Of a stretch of DNA of 64,000 nucleotides, positions 50,946 through 60,683 are shown in pieces. The DNA lies in assembly GCF_015350975.1 (NCBI RefSeq), contig NZ_JADKRX010000004.1:332077-396076 (forward strand), read 5' to 3'. The DNA is from Curtobacterium sp. VKM Ac-1395. Lineage in GTDB: Bacteria; Actinomycetota; Actinomycetes; Actinomycetales; Microbacteriaceae. Under the pieces are notes generated by a model. The model worked only from the letters and a program-made list of their open reading frames with translations, did no database searches and was not told the origin of the DNA. Both the position numbers and the translations under genes were made by a program. Position 1 is the stretch's first letter. The number at the start of each line of letters is the position of its first letter.

Positions 50946-52157
50946 TCAGGAACGTCGCCAGGACGCGATCTGGCGCAGCGTCACCTTGGAGCCGTACTGG
51001 GCGACGGAGTGCCGGAACAGGTACTGCGCGAACCAGAGCAGCAGGACCGCGACGCCGAAGACCTCGACGATGCAGACGACGGACTCCAGCGGGGACAGCG
51101 CCCCGACGGCGTTCCGGACCATCGCGGTGACCGGCGTGAACGTGGGGAAGTACGTGAAGAACGCCACGACCGGGCTGGTCGGGCTCGTCATCACGAAGAA
51201 CGCCGCGTACACGGGGATGATCAGCGCGAAGATCGCCGTGGACTGCAGGGCGGAGGCGTCCTTGATCGAGGGGACCGCGGCGCCGACGGCGACGAACAGC
51301 GCCGAGGCCAGCAGCACTCCGCCGACGAGCAGCAGCGCACCGACGAGCATCCGCCATGGGTCGATCGTCACGTGGCCGACCCGACCGGCCAGCAGGGGGA
51401 CCACCACCACGAGCGACAGCAGTCCCGGCACCATGAAGACGCCGATCTGCACCAGGCAGACGAGCAGCATCGCCACGACCTTGCCGCGGATGAGGTCGCC
51501 CGCGGTCACCGTGGTCAGGATCATCTCGGAGATCCGGTTCTCCTTCTCCTCGACGACGACCGTCACCATGCGGGCGGCGAGCAGGATCACGAGCCCGAAG
51601 AACGCGGCGACGTAGAGCAGCGGCGGCACGATCGACAGCCACCCGGGCGCGACCCGGCCGTCGGCGTACGCCGTGACGTCCGCGCTCGGCGGTGACCGGA
51701 GGAGCGCCACGGCCTCGGGGTCGTCGACGCCCGCGGCCACGCTCTGCTCGAGGACGCGCTGCGCCAGCGACGCGTACGCGTTGTTCTCGAACAGGCCGCG
51801 GTCGGTCGCGGTGACCCGGATCGACTCGGTCGAGGGCGTCGCCGGGAACACGACGAGGGCCTCGAGCCGCCCGGCGACGACGTCCGCCCGGTCCCCGGAC
51901 TCGTCGTCCGACGGGGTCCCGCCCCAGCGCGCGGCGACGGACTCGGAGACGAGCCCCGAGCGGTCGACGTAGTGGAACGGGGTCTTCGTCGCCGAGGCCC
52001 GCGAGAGCGCGGAGTCGGTGCCGGCGGCCTGCCCGACGCCGACCAGCAGCGAGACGAGGACGACGACCAGGGGCAGCGCGAGGGTGCCGATCCAGAACGC
52101 GGGCTTCTTGACCGCGCGGGTGAACTCGAACCGGATGACGGTGCCGATGCGGCTCAT
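50946..52157 (-). CDS. ABC-2 type exporter permease (NatB-like)
   Basis: A 403-residue permease. One N-terminal helix (FWIGTLALPLVVVLVSLLVGV) is followed by a large extracytoplasmic domain (about residues 50-200) and then five or six helices. EEKENRISEMILTTVTAGDLIRGKV is the conserved cytoplasmic loop of NatB/CcmB-like exporters. The start overlaps the ATPase stop (ATGA). Substrate unknown; relatives export sodium, drugs or peptides. Confidence 0.9.
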   Translation of the reverse strand: MSRIGTVIRFEFTRAVKKPAFWIGTLALPLVVVLVSLLVGVGQAAGTDSALSRASATKTPFHYVDRSGLVSESVAARWGGTPSDDESGDRADVVAGRLEALVVFPATPSTESIRVTATDRGLFENNAYASLAQRVLEQSVAAGVDDPEAVALLRSPPSADVTAYADGRVAPGWLSIVPPLLYVAAFFGLVILLAARMVTVVVEEKENRISEMILTTVTAGDLIRGKVVAMLLVCLVQIGVFMVPGLLSLVVVVPLLAGRVGHVTIDPWRMLVGALLLVGGVLLASALFVAVGAAVPSIKDASALQSTAIFALIIPVYAAFFVMTSPTSPVVAFFTYFPTFTPVTAMVRNAVGALSPLESVVCIVEVFGVAVLLLWFAQYLFRHSVAQYGSKVTLRQIASWRRS

Positions 52158-53086
52158 CGTGTGCTCCTGGCGGTCTCGTCGACGAGGGCGTCGTGGCCGT
52201 AGACCTGGACGAAGATCTCGTCGAGGGGGATCTTGCGCATCTCGAAGCCGCTGACGTGCACGCCGGCGCCGACCAGCGCGGCGAGGATGTCCGACCCGTC
52301 CGGCGCCGCGGTCGTCGACGGGACGAGGTAGGCGACGTGGCCCTCGTGCCGCGCGAGCTTGTAGAGGGGGGAGCGGGGCACCGGTCCGCTCAGCGACACC
52401 TTGGCGACCGCTCCGCCGAAGGCGTCCTGCACCTCGGAGATGGTGCCGTAGGCCGCCGCGTCCCCGTCCTTGAGCAGCAGGATCCGGTCGCACAGGCGCT
52501 CGACCTCGTCCATGTGGTGGGTCACCAGGACGACGGTGGCGCCGTCGGCCTTCCGCTCGTCGACCAGGTCGAGGAGCAGCCGGCGGTTCACCGGGTCGAG
52601 GCCCTTCGTCGGCTCGTCGAGGATGAGCAGGCGCGGACGGTCCATGATCGTGATGCCGAGCTGGACCTTCTGCTGCTGCCCGCCGGAGAGCTTGTCGACC
52701 CGGAGCTTGGCCTTGTCCGCCAGGCCGACACGGGCCAGGTAGTCCATCGACCACGCGGTCGCGGCCGGGCGCTGCATCCCGCGGAGCGCGGCGAAGTACG
52801 TCATCACGTCGAGGACGGACTCCTTGCGGTAGAGCCCACGCTCCTCGGGCAGGTAGCCGATCCCGCCGGTGGCCGGACGGTAGGGGCGCCCGTCGATCGT
52901 CAACGTGCCCGACGTCGGCGCGGTGATGCCGAGGAGCGCCCGGATCGTCGTCGTCTTGCCGGAGCCGTTGCTGCCGAGGAGCCCGAAGGTCTCACCGGGG
53001 GCGACGTCGAACGACAGACCGTCCACCACGGCACGGTCCCCGAACCGCATCACGAAGTCCTGCACGCTGATGCTCGCCCCGGCCAT
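52154..53086 (-). CDS. ABC exporter ATPase (NatA-like)
   Basis: A 310-residue ATPase with Walker A GSNGSGKT (38-45), Q-loop region GYLPEERGLY, signature LSGGQQQKVQLGITI, Walker [14 protein letters not shown] and a switch His in THHMDEVERL. The C-terminal domain of about 90 residues is usual for NatA-type proteins. Coupled to the ABC-2 permease. Confidence 0.93.
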   Translation of the reverse strand: MAGASISVQDFVMRFGDRAVVDGLSFDVAPGETFGLLGSNGSGKTTTIRALLGITAPTSGTLTIDGRPYRPATGGIGYLPEERGLYRKESVLDVMTYFAALRGMQRPAATAWSMDYLARVGLADKAKLRVDKLSGGQQQKVQLGITIMDRPRLLILDEPTKGLDPVNRRLLLDLVDERKADGATVVLVTHHMDEVERLCDRILLLKDGDAAAYGTISEVQDAFGGAVAKVSLSGPVPRSPLYKLARHEGHVAYLVPSTTAAPDGSDILAALVGAGVHVSGFEMRKIPLDEIFVQVYGHDALVDETARSTR

Positions 53087-53195
53087 GGAGCCCCCTTCTC
53101 GCTCCGCTGACCCTACCGGCCCCGTGTGTGGCCCACCCTCCCAGGCACCCCCGACCCGGGTCGGGCAAGCTCGTCCTCGAATGAGAGGACCTCAC

Positions 53196-53810
53196 ATGGA
53201 CCGCATCCGGCGTCTCCCGCTCCCGGCACTGCTGCCGATCATGTTCGTCGTGGTCGGCGGGCTGTACTTCCTGATCGGACTCCTGACCAGCCCAGAGGAG
53301 ACGATGCCGGGACGCCTGGTCGGGACGTTGGTCTACGCGGTCATCTTCAGCGCGGGGTTCAGCATCCTGATCGCCGTCCGCCGCCGCAAGGCCGGCGGTG
53401 CCGAGGCCGTGACGGCGATGCAACGCACGATCCGCACCGGCAAGGTACCGGCCGATGCCGACAGCGCGACGTGGATCCCGGAGCTCGAGCGCTACCGGGT
53501 CCGGTACCGCCGCAACCGCTGGGTGGTCCCGGTCATGTTCGTGCTGTTCGCCGCCCTGTGTGTGTCCCTGGCGCTCTCGGCGGGCCCGGTCTGGTGGCTG
53601 TTCCTCGTGCTGTTCGCCGGGCTCTGCGTCTACTCCGGCTGGGAGACCCGCCGTGCCCTCCGGAACCTGGACGCCTCGCTCGAGGAACTCCGTCGTCGGC
53701 CGATCACCTCGGCCCCCGCGGGCTCGGCACCCGGGACGCCGCAGCCCACCGCCGGCGCCGCCTGGACCCTGCCCGGCGACGAGGCACCCCGACCGGACGA
53801 CGCCAGCTGA
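53196..53810 (+). CDS. Membrane protein, paralog A of a tandem pair
   Basis: A 204-residue protein: two helices near the N-terminus (ALLPIMFVVVGGLYFLIGLL, LVGTLVYAVIFSAGFSILIAV), a charged cytoplasmic segment with RYRVRYRRNRWVVPV, two more helices, and a C-terminal tail ending AAWTLPGDEAPRPDDAS. The same layout and tail recur in the next gene, so they arose by tandem duplication. No family recognised. TGATG joins the two genes. Confidence 0.75.
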   Translation: MDRIRRLPLPALLPIMFVVVGGLYFLIGLLTSPEETMPGRLVGTLVYAVIFSAGFSILIAVRRRKAGGAEAVTAMQRTIRTGKVPADADSATWIPELERYRVRYRRNRWVVPVMFVLFAALCVSLALSAGPVWWLFLVLFAGLCVYSGWETRRALRNLDASLEELRRRPITSAPAGSAPGTPQPTAGAAWTLPGDEAPRPDDAS

Positions 53811-54415
53811 TGTCGGCCGCGCTCGAACGGTTCCGCAGCCTGCCCATGCCGGTGCTGCTCCCGGTCCTCTTCATCGTGCTCGCAGCACTGTGGCTCGGGA
53901 TCGGGTACGTCGTGTTCCCGGCCGATCAACCCCTCGTGGTGCGGTTGATCGGCACGCTGTTCTACGCGGGCGCCATGACGGTGTTCTTCGGGATGTACAT
54001 CGCGCGTGCGCGGCGTCGGTCCGGGGGGTCGTCGGAACTCGCACGGATGCAACGCGCCCTGAATTCGAGCGAGGTCCCGGCCGACGTGCCGTTGGAGCCC
54101 TGGATCACGACGTTCGAGCAGTGGAACCGTGAGCACCGCCGCAACCGGTGGGTCGGTCCCGTCGTCTTCGGGACCATGACGGTGCTCAGCGTCGGGCTCG
54201 CCCTGTCCCAGAACGCGATCTGGTGGTGCGGGGTCGTGTTCTCCGTCGGGGTCCTCGTGTGGACGATCATCACCACGCGTCGCGCACTGCGCACGATCCC
54301 TGTCGTCCTCGACGAACTCCGTCACCGTCCAGGGGTCCGAGGAGACTCCGGGACGCCGCAGTCCGCAGCCGGCGCCGCCTGGACCCTGCCCGGCGACGAG
54401 GCACCCCGCCCGTAG
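53810..54415 (+). CDS. Membrane protein, paralog B of a tandem pair
   Basis: A 201-residue paralog of the preceding protein: SLPMPVLLPVLFIVLAALWL opens it, EHRRNRWVGPVVF aligns with RYRRNRWVVPV of the first, and the tail AGAAWTLPGDEAPRP is identical over 14 residues to that of its neighbour. ATG 53810 overlaps the upstream TGA. The pair may form a hetero-oligomer; function unknown. Confidence 0.75.
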   Translation: MSAALERFRSLPMPVLLPVLFIVLAALWLGIGYVVFPADQPLVVRLIGTLFYAGAMTVFFGMYIARARRRSGGSSELARMQRALNSSEVPADVPLEPWITTFEQWNREHRRNRWVGPVVFGTMTVLSVGLALSQNAIWWCGVVFSVGVLVWTIITTRRALRTIPVVLDELRHRPGVRGDSGTPQSAAGAAWTLPGDEAPRP

Positions 54416-54429
54416 GACTCGCCCGGGCC

Positions 54430-54481
54430 GGTGACGGATCTGGTTCGCGATCCTCGGGGGTGGAGAACCCGATCCGTCACC
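54430..54481. terminator. Stem-loop between convergent genes
   Basis: Arms GGTGACGGATC (54430-54440) and GATCCGTCACC (54471-54481), with an extra GGTT/AACC pair inside. It separates the membrane-protein pair from the rhamnose operon end. Confidence 0.7.
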
Positions 54482-54555
54482 GCCGAATCTGAATGCCGTC
54501 GTCCCGCCAGGGCCCCCGCGGGAGCCGCTGCCGGCCGGGCTGGCCCCGACCCGAC

Positions 54556-55878
54556 TCAGCGGGGGATCGGCGCCAGGCGCTGCAGCTGGGTGACGTGCCC
54601 GGGCTCGAGCTCCTCCAGGGACGCGACGCCGAGCAGGCGCATGGTCCGCTCGATCTGCTCGGACAGGATCTGGATCATCCGGTCGACGCCGGCCTCGCCC
54701 CCGGCCATCAGGCCGTAGAGGTACGCCCGACCGACCATCGTGTACCGGGCGCCGAGCGCGACGGCGGCGACGATGTCCGCGCCGGACATGATGCCCGTGT
54801 CGAGGTGCACCTCGGTGTCCATGCCGACCTCCTTGACCACGGCGGGCAGCAGGTGGAACGGGACCGGCGCGCGGTCGAGCTGGCGTCCGCCGTGGTTCGA
54901 CAGGGTGATGCCGTCGACGCCCATCGCGGCCAGGCGCTTGGCGTCCGCCAGGGACTGCACGCCCTTCACGACGATCCTGCCCTTCCACTGCGTGCGGATC
55001 CACGCGAGGTCCTCGTAGGTGACGGTCGGGTCGAACATGTGGTCGAGGAGCTCCCCGACGGTGCCGGACCAGCGGTCGAGCGAGGCGAACGCCAGCGGCT
55101 CGGTCGTCAGGAAGTCGAACCACCACCACGGGCGCGGGATGGCGTTGACGATGGTCTTCACGCCGAGCTGCGGCGGGATCGAGAACCCGTTGCGCTTGTC
55201 GCGGAGCCGCGCTCCCGCGACGGGCACGTCGACGGTGACGAGGAGCGTGTCGAACCCGGCGGCCTCGGCGCGCGACACCAGCGCCATCGACTTCTCGCGG
55301 TCCTTCCACATGTACAGCTGGAACCAGTTGCGTCCGTGGGGGTTGGCGTCGCGGACGTCCTCGATCGCGGTGGTGCCCATCGTGGACAGGGCGAACGGGA
55401 TGCCCGCGCGGCCGGCTGCCCGGGCACCGGCGCGCTCGCCCTCGGTCTGCATCATCCGCGTGAAGCCGGTGGGGGCGATGCCGAACGGGTACGCCACCGG
55501 AGCGCCGAGCACGTCCCAGTCGGTGCGCACCGTCGACACGTCCCGCAGCACCGCCGGCGTGAACTCGATGTCCTCGAACGCCTGCCGCGCTCGTGCCAGG
55601 GAGATCTCGGCCTCGGCGGCGCCCTCCGTGTAGTCGAACGCGGCCCGCGGGGTCCGCCGCTCCGCGATCGCCCGGAGGTCCCAGATCGTCAGGGCGTTCT
55701 CGAGCCGGCGGCGGCGGGCGTTGAGGTCCGGCTTCCGGAACTGCATGAGCGGCGCGAGGTCGCGGATGGTCGGCAGCTGCCGCTTCATCGGGGTCCGCGC
55801 GCTCGACGGTGTGCCCGGAGTCGCTGCCGGTGCCCCGGTCGCGGGGTCGACGCGGTGCTGGTCGTCGGTCGAGGTCAT
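54556..55878 (-). CDS. lldD: FMN-dependent L-lactate dehydrogenase
   Basis: A 440-residue alpha-hydroxy-acid oxidase. The catalytic His329 is in [23 protein letters not shown] and [14 protein letters not shown] bind FMN. A 30-residue Pro/Ala/Thr-rich extension precedes the fold. It is the last gene of the rhamnose operon and overlaps the kinase stop (ATGA). Rhamnulose-1-phosphate cleavage yields L-lactaldehyde, which the upstream bifunctional enzyme can oxidise to L-lactate; this enzyme would then make pyruvate and pass electrons to quinones. Confidence 0.9.
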   Translation of the reverse strand: MTSTDDQHRVDPATGAPAATPGTPSSARTPMKRQLPTIRDLAPLMQFRKPDLNARRRRLENALTIWDLRAIAERRTPRAAFDYTEGAAEAEISLARARQAFEDIEFTPAVLRDVSTVRTDWDVLGAPVAYPFGIAPTGFTRMMQTEGERAGARAAGRAGIPFALSTMGTTAIEDVRDANPHGRNWFQLYMWKDREKSMALVSRAEAAGFDTLLVTVDVPVAGARLRDKRNGFSIPPQLGVKTIVNAIPRPWWWFDFLTTEPLAFASLDRWSGTVGELLDHMFDPTVTYEDLAWIRTQWKGRIVVKGVQSLADAKRLAAMGVDGITLSNHGGRQLDRAPVPFHLLPAVVKEVGMDTEVHLDTGIMSGADIVAAVALGARYTMVGRAYLYGLMAGGEAGVDRMIQILSEQIERTMRLLGVASLEELEPGHVTQLQRLAPIPR

Positions 55879-57368
55879 GCGGACGTCCTCTGTCTCGTGG
55901 TGGGTCGATGTGCTGGGTGCCCTGGTCGCGGACTGTACCGGACGGGTTCGACGGTCCGGGCGACCACCGCTCGGAGTGCTTCGAGCGACGCTCCGCCCAG
56001 GCCGGCGAGCCCGACGGCCCGCGCCTGGACCAGGACGTTGCCGAGTGCCGTGGCCTCCACGGGTCCGGCCAGGACGGGCAGGCCCGTCCGGTCGGCCGTC
56101 AGCTGGCAGAGCAGGCGGTTCTGCGAGCCACCGCCGACGACGTGCACCTGCCGGACGTCCTTCCCCGTGACCGCGCTGATCGTCCGCAGGGTGTCGGCGT
56201 ACGCCGCCGCGAGGGACTCCAGGATCGACCGGACGACCTCGGCACGGCCCACGGGAGCCCGGAGCCCGTGGTCGGCGCACCAGGCGGCGATCCGCGCCGG
56301 CATGTCGCCCGGCGGCGTGAACGACGCATCCGCCGGGTCGAAGACGGGGACCGGGGTGGCGACGGCCGCGGCGGCGGCGAGCAGGGCCTCCAGGTCGATC
56401 GTGGAGCCGTCCCGCTCCCAGGTCCGGACGCTCTCGGACAGCAGCCACAGGCCGGACACGTTCTTCAGGAACCGGACCCGGCCGTCGACGCCGCCCTCGT
56501 TCGTGCAGTTCGCCGCCCGGGCCGCCTCCATGAGGACCGGCGCGTCGAGCTCGACGCCGACGAGCGACCACGTGCCGGAGGAGATGTAGGCCACGTCGTC
56601 GTCGGTCGCGGGGACCGCGACGACCGCGCTCGCGGTGTCGTGCGAGCCGACGAGCGTGACGTGGGCAGCGTGTCGACCGGTCCCGGTGCCGACGGCGGCC
56701 GCCACGGACGGCAGCAGGGGGCCGAGCCGGTCACCCGGGTCACGGAGCGGGGCCAGGAACCCGGACGGGAGGCTCGCCGCGGCCAGCAGGGTCGGGTCCC
56801 AGTCGCGCGTGGTCGCGTTCAGCAGACCGGTCGTCGAGGCGTTGGTGCGCTCGGCGGCCTCGACCCCGGTGAGCCGGGAGCCGAACAGGTCGGGGATCAG
56901 GAGCGCTCGGTCGGCACGGCCGCGCGCTGGGTCGGCCGCGAGCTGGAACAGCGTGTTGAACGGCAGGTGCTGCAGGCCGTTCCTGGCGTAGAGCTCGGCA
57001 GCGCCGATCCGGTCGTGCACGATCCCGACGCCGCGCTCGTGCCGGTCGTCGCGGTAGTGCACGGGTGGTCCGAGCAGCCGTCCGTCGCGGAGCAGGCCGT
57101 AGTCGACCGCCCACGAGTCGATCCCGATGCTGGCGACGCCCGGGTGGCGTCCGAACGCGACGCGGAGCCCGTCGAGCACCTGGCGCTCGAGCTCGTCGAC
57201 GTCCCAGTGCAGCGAGTCACGGCCGTCCTCGGTGCGGGTGACGGGGCCGTTCGGGAACCGGGCGACCTGCTCCATCCGGACCCCGTCAGCGTCCACGTGC
57301 CCGACCACCACCCGCCCGCTCGTCGCGCCGAGGTCCACCGCCGCGACGCTGCCGCCCGTGGTCACCAC
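55875..57368 (-). CDS. rhaB: L-rhamnulokinase
   Basis: A 497-residue FGGY kinase that phosphorylates L-rhamnulose. [17 protein letters not shown] is the N-terminal phosphate motif, [12 protein letters not shown] and [13 protein letters not shown] are RhaB signatures, and [19 protein letters not shown] closes the ATP site. The start is GTG 57368 or 57365, beside the stop of the aldolase gene; no strong ribosome site, so coupling is likely. Sits between aldolase and lldD. Confidence 0.93.
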   Translation of the reverse strand: MVTTGGSVAAVDLGATSGRVVVGHVDADGVRMEQVARFPNGPVTRTEDGRDSLHWDVDELERQVLDGLRVAFGRHPGVASIGIDSWAVDYGLLRDGRLLGPPVHYRDDRHERGVGIVHDRIGAAELYARNGLQHLPFNTLFQLAADPARGRADRALLIPDLFGSRLTGVEAAERTNASTTGLLNATTRDWDPTLLAAASLPSGFLAPLRDPGDRLGPLLPSVAAAVGTGTGRHAAHVTLVGSHDTASAVVAVPATDDDVAYISSGTWSLVGVELDAPVLMEAARAANCTNEGGVDGRVRFLKNVSGLWLLSESVRTWERDGSTIDLEALLAAAAAVATPVPVFDPADASFTPPGDMPARIAAWCADHGLRAPVGRAEVVRSILESLAAAYADTLRTISAVTGKDVRQVHVVGGGSQNRLLCQLTADRTGLPVLAGPVEATALGNVLVQARAVGLAGLGGASLEALRAVVARTVEPVRYSPRPGHPAHRPTTRQRTSA

Positions 57369-57369
57369 G

Positions 57370-59457
57370 TCACCGGAGGAACGCGGCGGCCACGCCGGCG
57401 TCGACGGGCACGTGCAGCCCGGTGGTGTGCGAGAAGTCCGACGTGCAGATCGCCGCGACGGCGTTCGCGACGTTCTCGGGCACGACCTCCCGCTTGAGGA
57501 TCGTGCGCTGCGCGTAGAACGCGCCGAGGTCCTGCTCGTCGATGCCGTACGTCGCCGCACGGTTCGCGCCCCAGCCGCTCGCGAAGATGCCGGAGCCACG
57601 GACGACCCCGTCGGGGTTGATGCCGTTCACGCGGACCCCGTGTTGGCCGAGTTCGGCCGCGAGGAGCCGGACCTGGTGCGCCTGGTCGGCCTTCGTGGCG
57701 GAGTACGCGATGTTGTTCGGTCCCGCGAACACGGAGTTCTTCGACGAGATGTACACGATGTCGCCGCCGAGCCCCTGTTCGATGAGCACCTTGGCGGCCG
57801 CCTTCGACACCAGGAACGAGCCCTTCGCCATGACGTCGTGCTGCAGGTCCCAGTCCTGTTCGGTGGTCTCGAGGAGGCTCTTGGACAGCGAGAGCCCGGC
57901 GTTGTTCACGACGAGGTCCAGGCCGCCGAAGTGCAGCAGCGTCTCCTGGACCGCCCGCTCGACGGCCGCGGCGCTCGTGACGTCGGCGGCGATGCCGATC
58001 GCTCGGTCCGTGTCGCCGATCTCGGCGGCGGCGGCCTGGGCCTTCCCGAGGTCGAGGTCCGCGATGACGACCGCGGCACCGTCGGCCGCCAGGCGCGTCG
58101 CGATGGCCTTGCCGATGCCCGACGCGGCCCCGGTCACCAGGGCGATGCGCGTCGCGAGCACCTTCGGGGCGGGCATCCGCTGGAGCTTGGCCTCCTCGAG
58201 CGCCCAGTACTCGATGCGGAACTTCTCCGCCTCGTCGATCGGGGCGTAGGTGCTCAGCGACTCGGCGCCACGCATCACGTTGACGGCGTTCGTGTAGAAC
58301 TCGCCGGCGACCCGGGCGGTCTGGGCGTCCCTGCCGTAGGAGAACATCCCCACTCCCGGCACCAGCACGATGAGCGGGTCGGCGCCGCGGATGGCGGGGG
58401 AGTCCTCGTCAGCGTGTCGGTCGTAGTACGCCTGGTAGTCCGCGCGGTACTGCTCGTGGAGTTCGTGCAGGCGCCCGATCGCGTCCTCCACCGTCGCGCT
58501 CGCGGGCAGGTCGAGGACGAGCGGCTTCACCTTCGTGCGCAGGAAGTGGTCCGGGCAGCTCGTGCCGAGGGCGGCGAGCTCCTCCGCCCTGGCCGACGCC
58601 AGGAAGTCGAGGACGACGTCCGTGTCGGTGAAGTGCCCGACGACCGGCTTTTCGTGCCCCGCGATGCCACGGATCGTCGGGGCGAGGGCAGCGGCACGTG
58701 CCCGGCGCTCCTCGGTCGGCAGGGCCTGGTACCCGGGGCGCACGGGGCCGAACGGCTCGGGTCGCCCGTTCGCGGCGATGTACCGCTCGGCGGTGTCGAT
58801 GATCCAGCGGGAGTTCGCCTCGGCCTCGTCGCTCGTGTCGCCCCACGCCGTGATGCCGTGGCCGCCGAGGACCGTGCCGATCGCCTCGGGGTGGTCCCGC
58901 TCGACGGCGGCGATGTCGAGCCCGAGCTGGAACCCCGGACGACGCCACGGCACCCAGACGACCTTCTCGCCGAAGATGCGCTCGGTCAGGGCCGGGCCGT
59001 CCGCCGCGGTGGCGATCGCGATGCCGGCGTCCGGGTGCAGGTGGTCGACGTGCGGGGCGCGCACGAGGGCGTGCATCGCGGTGTCGATCGACGGGGCTGC
59101 GCCGCCCTTCCCGAACAGGCAGTGGTCGAACGCGGCGACCATCTCGTCCTCGCGCTCGACGCCCGGGTAGACGTGCTGCAGCGCCCGGACCCGGTCGAGT
59201 CGCAGCACGGCGAGGCCCGCCGGGGTGAGGGTGCCGAGGTCGCCCCCGGAGCCCTTGACCCAGAGCAGGTCCACCGGCTCGCCCGTGACGGGGTCGGTGT
59301 CGGTGCCCGTGGCCGACGTGTTCCCGCCGGCGTAGTTGGTGATGCGCGGGTCGGAGCCGAGCGCGTTCGAGCGCGCGACGAGTGCCGCGACCGTCGCGTC
59401 TGCGTCGGTGCCGTGCGCTGCGGGGTCCACCCGTGCCTCCAGGTCGTTGATCGGCAT
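57370..59457 (-). CDS. rhaD: Bifunctional rhamnulose-1-phosphate aldolase/lactaldehyde dehydrogenase
   Basis: A 695-residue fusion. Residues 1 to about 430 are a class II aldolase (NYAGGNTSAT, APHVDHLHPDAG with metal His, GGHGITAWG) that splits rhamnulose 1-phosphate to dihydroxyacetone phosphate and L-lactaldehyde. Residues from about 440 form an SDR domain (LVTGAASGIGKAIA, NNAGLS, YSATK) that should oxidise lactaldehyde to L-lactate with NAD. This fused type is known in Actinobacteria and Bacillus. It starts 4 bp after the isomerase stop. Confidence 0.93.
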   Translation of the reverse strand: MPINDLEARVDPAAHGTDADATVAALVARSNALGSDPRITNYAGGNTSATGTDTDPVTGEPVDLLWVKGSGGDLGTLTPAGLAVLRLDRVRALQHVYPGVEREDEMVAAFDHCLFGKGGAAPSIDTAMHALVRAPHVDHLHPDAGIAIATAADGPALTERIFGEKVVWVPWRRPGFQLGLDIAAVERDHPEAIGTVLGGHGITAWGDTSDEAEANSRWIIDTAERYIAANGRPEPFGPVRPGYQALPTEERRARAAALAPTIRGIAGHEKPVVGHFTDTDVVLDFLASARAEELAALGTSCPDHFLRTKVKPLVLDLPASATVEDAIGRLHELHEQYRADYQAYYDRHADEDSPAIRGADPLIVLVPGVGMFSYGRDAQTARVAGEFYTNAVNVMRGAESLSTYAPIDEAEKFRIEYWALEEAKLQRMPAPKVLATRIALVTGAASGIGKAIATRLAADGAAVVIADLDLGKAQAAAAEIGDTDRAIGIAADVTSAAAVERAVQETLLHFGGLDLVVNNAGLSLSKSLLETTEQDWDLQHDVMAKGSFLVSKAAAKVLIEQGLGGDIVYISSKNSVFAGPNNIAYSATKADQAHQVRLLAAELGQHGVRVNGINPDGVVRGSGIFASGWGANRAATYGIDEQDLGAFYAQRTILKREVVPENVANAVAAICTSDFSHTTGLHVPVDAGVAAAFLR

Positions 59458-59461
59458 GTCC

Positions 59462-60634
59462 CTACGCACCCCAACCGGCCTGGACGCCACCGACGCGGTC
59501 GGTCGCGATGGACTGCTGGTAGCCGGAGTCGAGGTAGGCGCGCATCGGGTTCGCCGGCAGGCCGCGCGACTCGCGCCAGGCCGCCAGGTCCTTCCGGACG
59601 TCGGTCTGGAACGCGTCCATGAAGACCTCGTTCGCACCGAGCACGTCGTGGGCCTCCTGGGCCGCGGTCAGGGCCACGCGGTCCAGGAGCAGCGCGCGTG
59701 CCGTCATCTCCTGCACGTTCAGCACCGACCGGATCTGGCCGGGGATCTTGTCCTCGACGTTGTGGCACTGGTCGAGCATGAACGCGACGTCGGCGTTGTC
59801 GTACCCGCCGCCACGGATGACCTCGACCAGGATGCGGAAGAGCTGGAACGGGTCGGCGGCGCCCACGATCAGGTCGTCGTCGGCGTAGAAGCGCGAGTTG
59901 AAGTCGAAGCTCCCGAGCTTCCCGAGGCGCAGCAGCTGCATGACGATGAACTCGATGTTCGTGCCGGGGGCGTGGTGCCCGGTGTCGAGGCAGACCATCG
60001 CCTTCGGGCCGAGGGCGCTCGTCTGCACGTAGCTGGTGCCCCAGTCCGGCACGTCCGTGTGGTAGAACGCCGGCTCGAAGAACTTGTACTCGAGCACCAG
60101 GCGCTGGTCGTCGCCGAGCCGGTCGTAGATCGTGCTGAGCGACTCGTGCAGGCGGTCCTGGCGTTCGCGCATGTCGGCCTGGCCGGGGTAGTTCGACCCC
60201 TCCGCGAGCCAGATCTTCAGGTCGCGGCTGCCGGTGGCGTCCATCACGTCGATGCAGCGCAGGTGGTGGTCGATGGCCTTCTGCCGGACGACGGCGTCCG
60301 TGTGGGTCAGCGCGCCGAACTTGTAGTCGTCGTCCTGGAACGTGTTCGAGTTGATCGTCCCGAGCCGCACGCCGTGCTCCTCGGCGTGACGGCGCAGGTC
60401 GGCGAAGTCGTCGACGAGGTCCCACGGGATGTGCAGCGCGACCGTCGGGGCGAGCCCGGTGTACCGGTGCACCTGGGCGGCGTCGGCGATCTTCTCGTAC
60501 GGGTCCCGCGGGGTGCCCGGCGTGGTGAACACCTTGAAGCGGGTGCCGGAGTTGCCGAAGGCCCATGACGGCAGTTCGATCTGCTGGCGTGTCAGTTGGT
60601 CGGCGATGCCGGCGAAGCTCGGGGTGGATGTCAT
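59462..60634 (-). CDS. rhaI: L-rhamnose isomerase (RhaI type)
   Basis: A 390-residue TIM-barrel isomerase of the Pseudomonas/Streptomyces RhaI group, not the E. coli RhaA type. Metal-ligand regions are visible in YKFFEPAFYHTDVPDWG, MVCLDTGHHAPGTNIEFI and GSFDFNSRFYADDD. It converts L-rhamnose to L-rhamnulose. A GGAAGTGAC site precedes the ATG. First of the four catabolic genes after the GH78 gene. Confidence 0.94.
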   Translation of the reverse strand: MTSTPSFAGIADQLTRQQIELPSWAFGNSGTRFKVFTTPGTPRDPYEKIADAAQVHRYTGLAPTVALHIPWDLVDDFADLRRHAEEHGVRLGTINSNTFQDDDYKFGALTHTDAVVRQKAIDHHLRCIDVMDATGSRDLKIWLAEGSNYPGQADMRERQDRLHESLSTIYDRLGDDQRLVLEYKFFEPAFYHTDVPDWGTSYVQTSALGPKAMVCLDTGHHAPGTNIEFIVMQLLRLGKLGSFDFNSRFYADDDLIVGAADPFQLFRILVEVIRGGGYDNADVAFMLDQCHNVEDKIPGQIRSVLNVQEMTARALLLDRVALTAAQEAHDVLGANEVFMDAFQTDVRKDLAAWRESRGLPANPMRAYLDSGYQQSIATDRVGGVQAGWGA

Positions 60635-60683
60635 CGTGTCACTTCCTCGTGTGCGAGTGGTTCGTGCTGCTGCGGCCGGGACA

